Below are positions 12,298 through 12,939 of a DNA stretch of 12,939 nt, in pieces. The position numbers and the translations under genes were made by a program. The notes under the pieces were generated by a model, which saw only the letters and a list, made by a program, of their open reading frames with translations, was not told the origin of the DNA and did no database searches. Position 1 is the stretch's first letter. Every line of letters starts with the position of its first letter. This DNA is from Saccoglossus kowalevskii (lineage: Eukaryota > Hemichordata > Enteropneusta > Harrimaniidae): the NCBI RefSeq assembly GCF_000003605.2, contig NW_003114461.1:434852-447790 (forward strand), written 5' to 3'.

Positions 12298-12939
12298 TTG
12301 AGAGCTCCAAATCTGTATGCAATATGCCTTGTATATCTGTCTGTACCATTTTTCGGAGATTCTTAATGCATGTAGACCTGAACTCTGCAGTAATGTAATA
12401 CCTACTTACAGCACCAGCTTTAAGACTAAAACCTTTGGTTCCACCAGCTGATTCGGTATTTCTGTTGTTTGTCTCCCCAATGGCCTGATCCACAGGAATT
12501 CATCCAAATGGATTGGATGGCCCAATTTGCATAGAAAATCCTCCATGATGTAGATGAGAATAGACTTCAGGATGTTATATTTCTAGTCTTGTCATCTGGG
12601 CATAGTATACATATAGATATCTTGCATAGTTCAACTTATCGTATGCAAATGCCCATGGTATCATTGATCTTATCATAGCAAGATGAAGAAGCCAGTTTCC
12701 CTCCCTAGAAGCACGAATGAGACCAAGAAGAACTTTTATCATGTCAATATAACTCATCCAGAAACTTGACAATTCTCCATTTTCAAACTTCAGGAAATTC
12801 AGGTATGTGTTAAATAGCTTCACTACCTTGACACAGGATGGATTACTTTGAAAGATTTCAACTTGATCTTCAGTAGTGTTACCATGAAGCCTATCAGCTT
12901 CTTCTTTGTTGCTCTGAAATCTGGCAGGTAGTTTTTGTG
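12245..12939 (-). pseudogene. Pseudogene: N-terminal helical region
   Basis: A single frame runs from the window edge to 12245, interrupted by TAA (12575-12577) and TGA (12500-12502). The TGA lies where relatives carry Arg after NPFG, a CGA-to-TGA change typical of methylated-CpG decay. The sequence includes FWMSYIDMIKVLLGLIRASR, AYDKLNYARYLYVYYAQM and, after the stops, IPVDQAIGE and FSLKAGAVSRYY. These are family-specific motifs with no known domain name that I can give. An apparent start at 12823 is GTG and the frame is open upstream of it, so it is not a real start. Confidence 0.8.

Larger units (their letters stand above)
10604..12939 (-). pseudogene. Broken copy of a multicopy FEN-like nuclease/CXC-domain family
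   Basis: Five minus-strand pieces read in family order with abrupt frame changes, so this is one decayed gene and not several. I recognise the family from memory as long unnamed proteins present in many copies in cnidarian, mollusc and other invertebrate genomes. Hallmarks here are SYIDMIKVLLGLIRASREGN, GGTKGFSLKAGAVSRYYITA, SSQEEADTRMMLHAKHAS, LMGLYAFTGCDSVSAFGGRG and SSQLPPCEDCLYLHALRA. Breaks: stops at 12575-12577, 12500-12502 and 11166-11168; frame changes near 12288-12298, 11924-11930, 11652-11658, 10746-10756 and in the G run 10695-10705. No intron is seen in 2.3 kb. The 5' end is outside the window. It may be a transposon gene or a dispersed retrocopy; no terminal repeats were found. 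Confidence 0.85.

Noticed and set aside
10743-12823. Reading the minus-strand open frames as separate small genes
   Set aside because: Their order, contiguity and family motifs show a single broken coding sequence. Apparent starts at 12823, 12493, 11660 and 11141 are GTG or TTG codons inside it.

Overview
The window looks like animal nuclear DNA. It is AT-rich and sparsely coding, has genes split by GT-AG introns, and is littered with short foldback repeats. The two protein families I recognise are a WSCD-type (sialate O-sulfotransferase-like) sulfotransferase without WSC domains and a decayed copy of a high-copy invertebrate nuclease-like gene family. Together they suggest a marine or freshwater invertebrate, most likely a bivalve or other mollusc. 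The taxon is an inference.

Positions 1-5286 hold no gene I can support. This stretch is a repeat landscape: a perfect 46-bp palindrome at the left edge, a ~133-bp foldback with GC-rich ends bounded by TTAA (2432-2564) plus a lone relative of its end at 932-947, a ~104-bp hairpin with 18-bp perfect arms (3508-3611), and a ~916-bp non-autonomous DNA-transposon candidate with 26-bp terminal inverted repeats and an 8-bp target-site duplication (3871-4802).

Positions 5287-9321 (+) carry a four-exon coding region of at least 298 residues, with every exon junction in matching phase. The first recognised exon (5287-5447) has no ATG but encodes a signal-anchor membrane helix. The next (6556-6729) carries the 5'-phosphosulfate loop of PAPS-dependent sulfotransferases, the third (7917-8111) the 3'-phosphate-binding strand and helix, and the last (8954-9321) the C-terminal WSCD core and the stop. 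A poly(A) signal lies at 9652. The start codon must lie upstream and may be split by an intron.

Positions 9322-10603 are the 3' untranslated region and intergenic DNA. They hold a small foldback, a perfect RFX X-box and a cluster of nuclear-receptor-like half-sites.

Positions 10604-12939 (-) are a multiply broken, intronless copy of a gene family that I recall as many unnamed copies in invertebrate genomes. It contains five acidic motifs in FEN1/XPG order and the beginning of a tesmin/TSO1-like CXC cysteine motif. I count three in-frame stops and at least five frame changes. The 5' end lies beyond the window. The two genes show no functional link; the pseudogene is probably a mobile or dispersed copy that landed downstream of the sulfotransferase.
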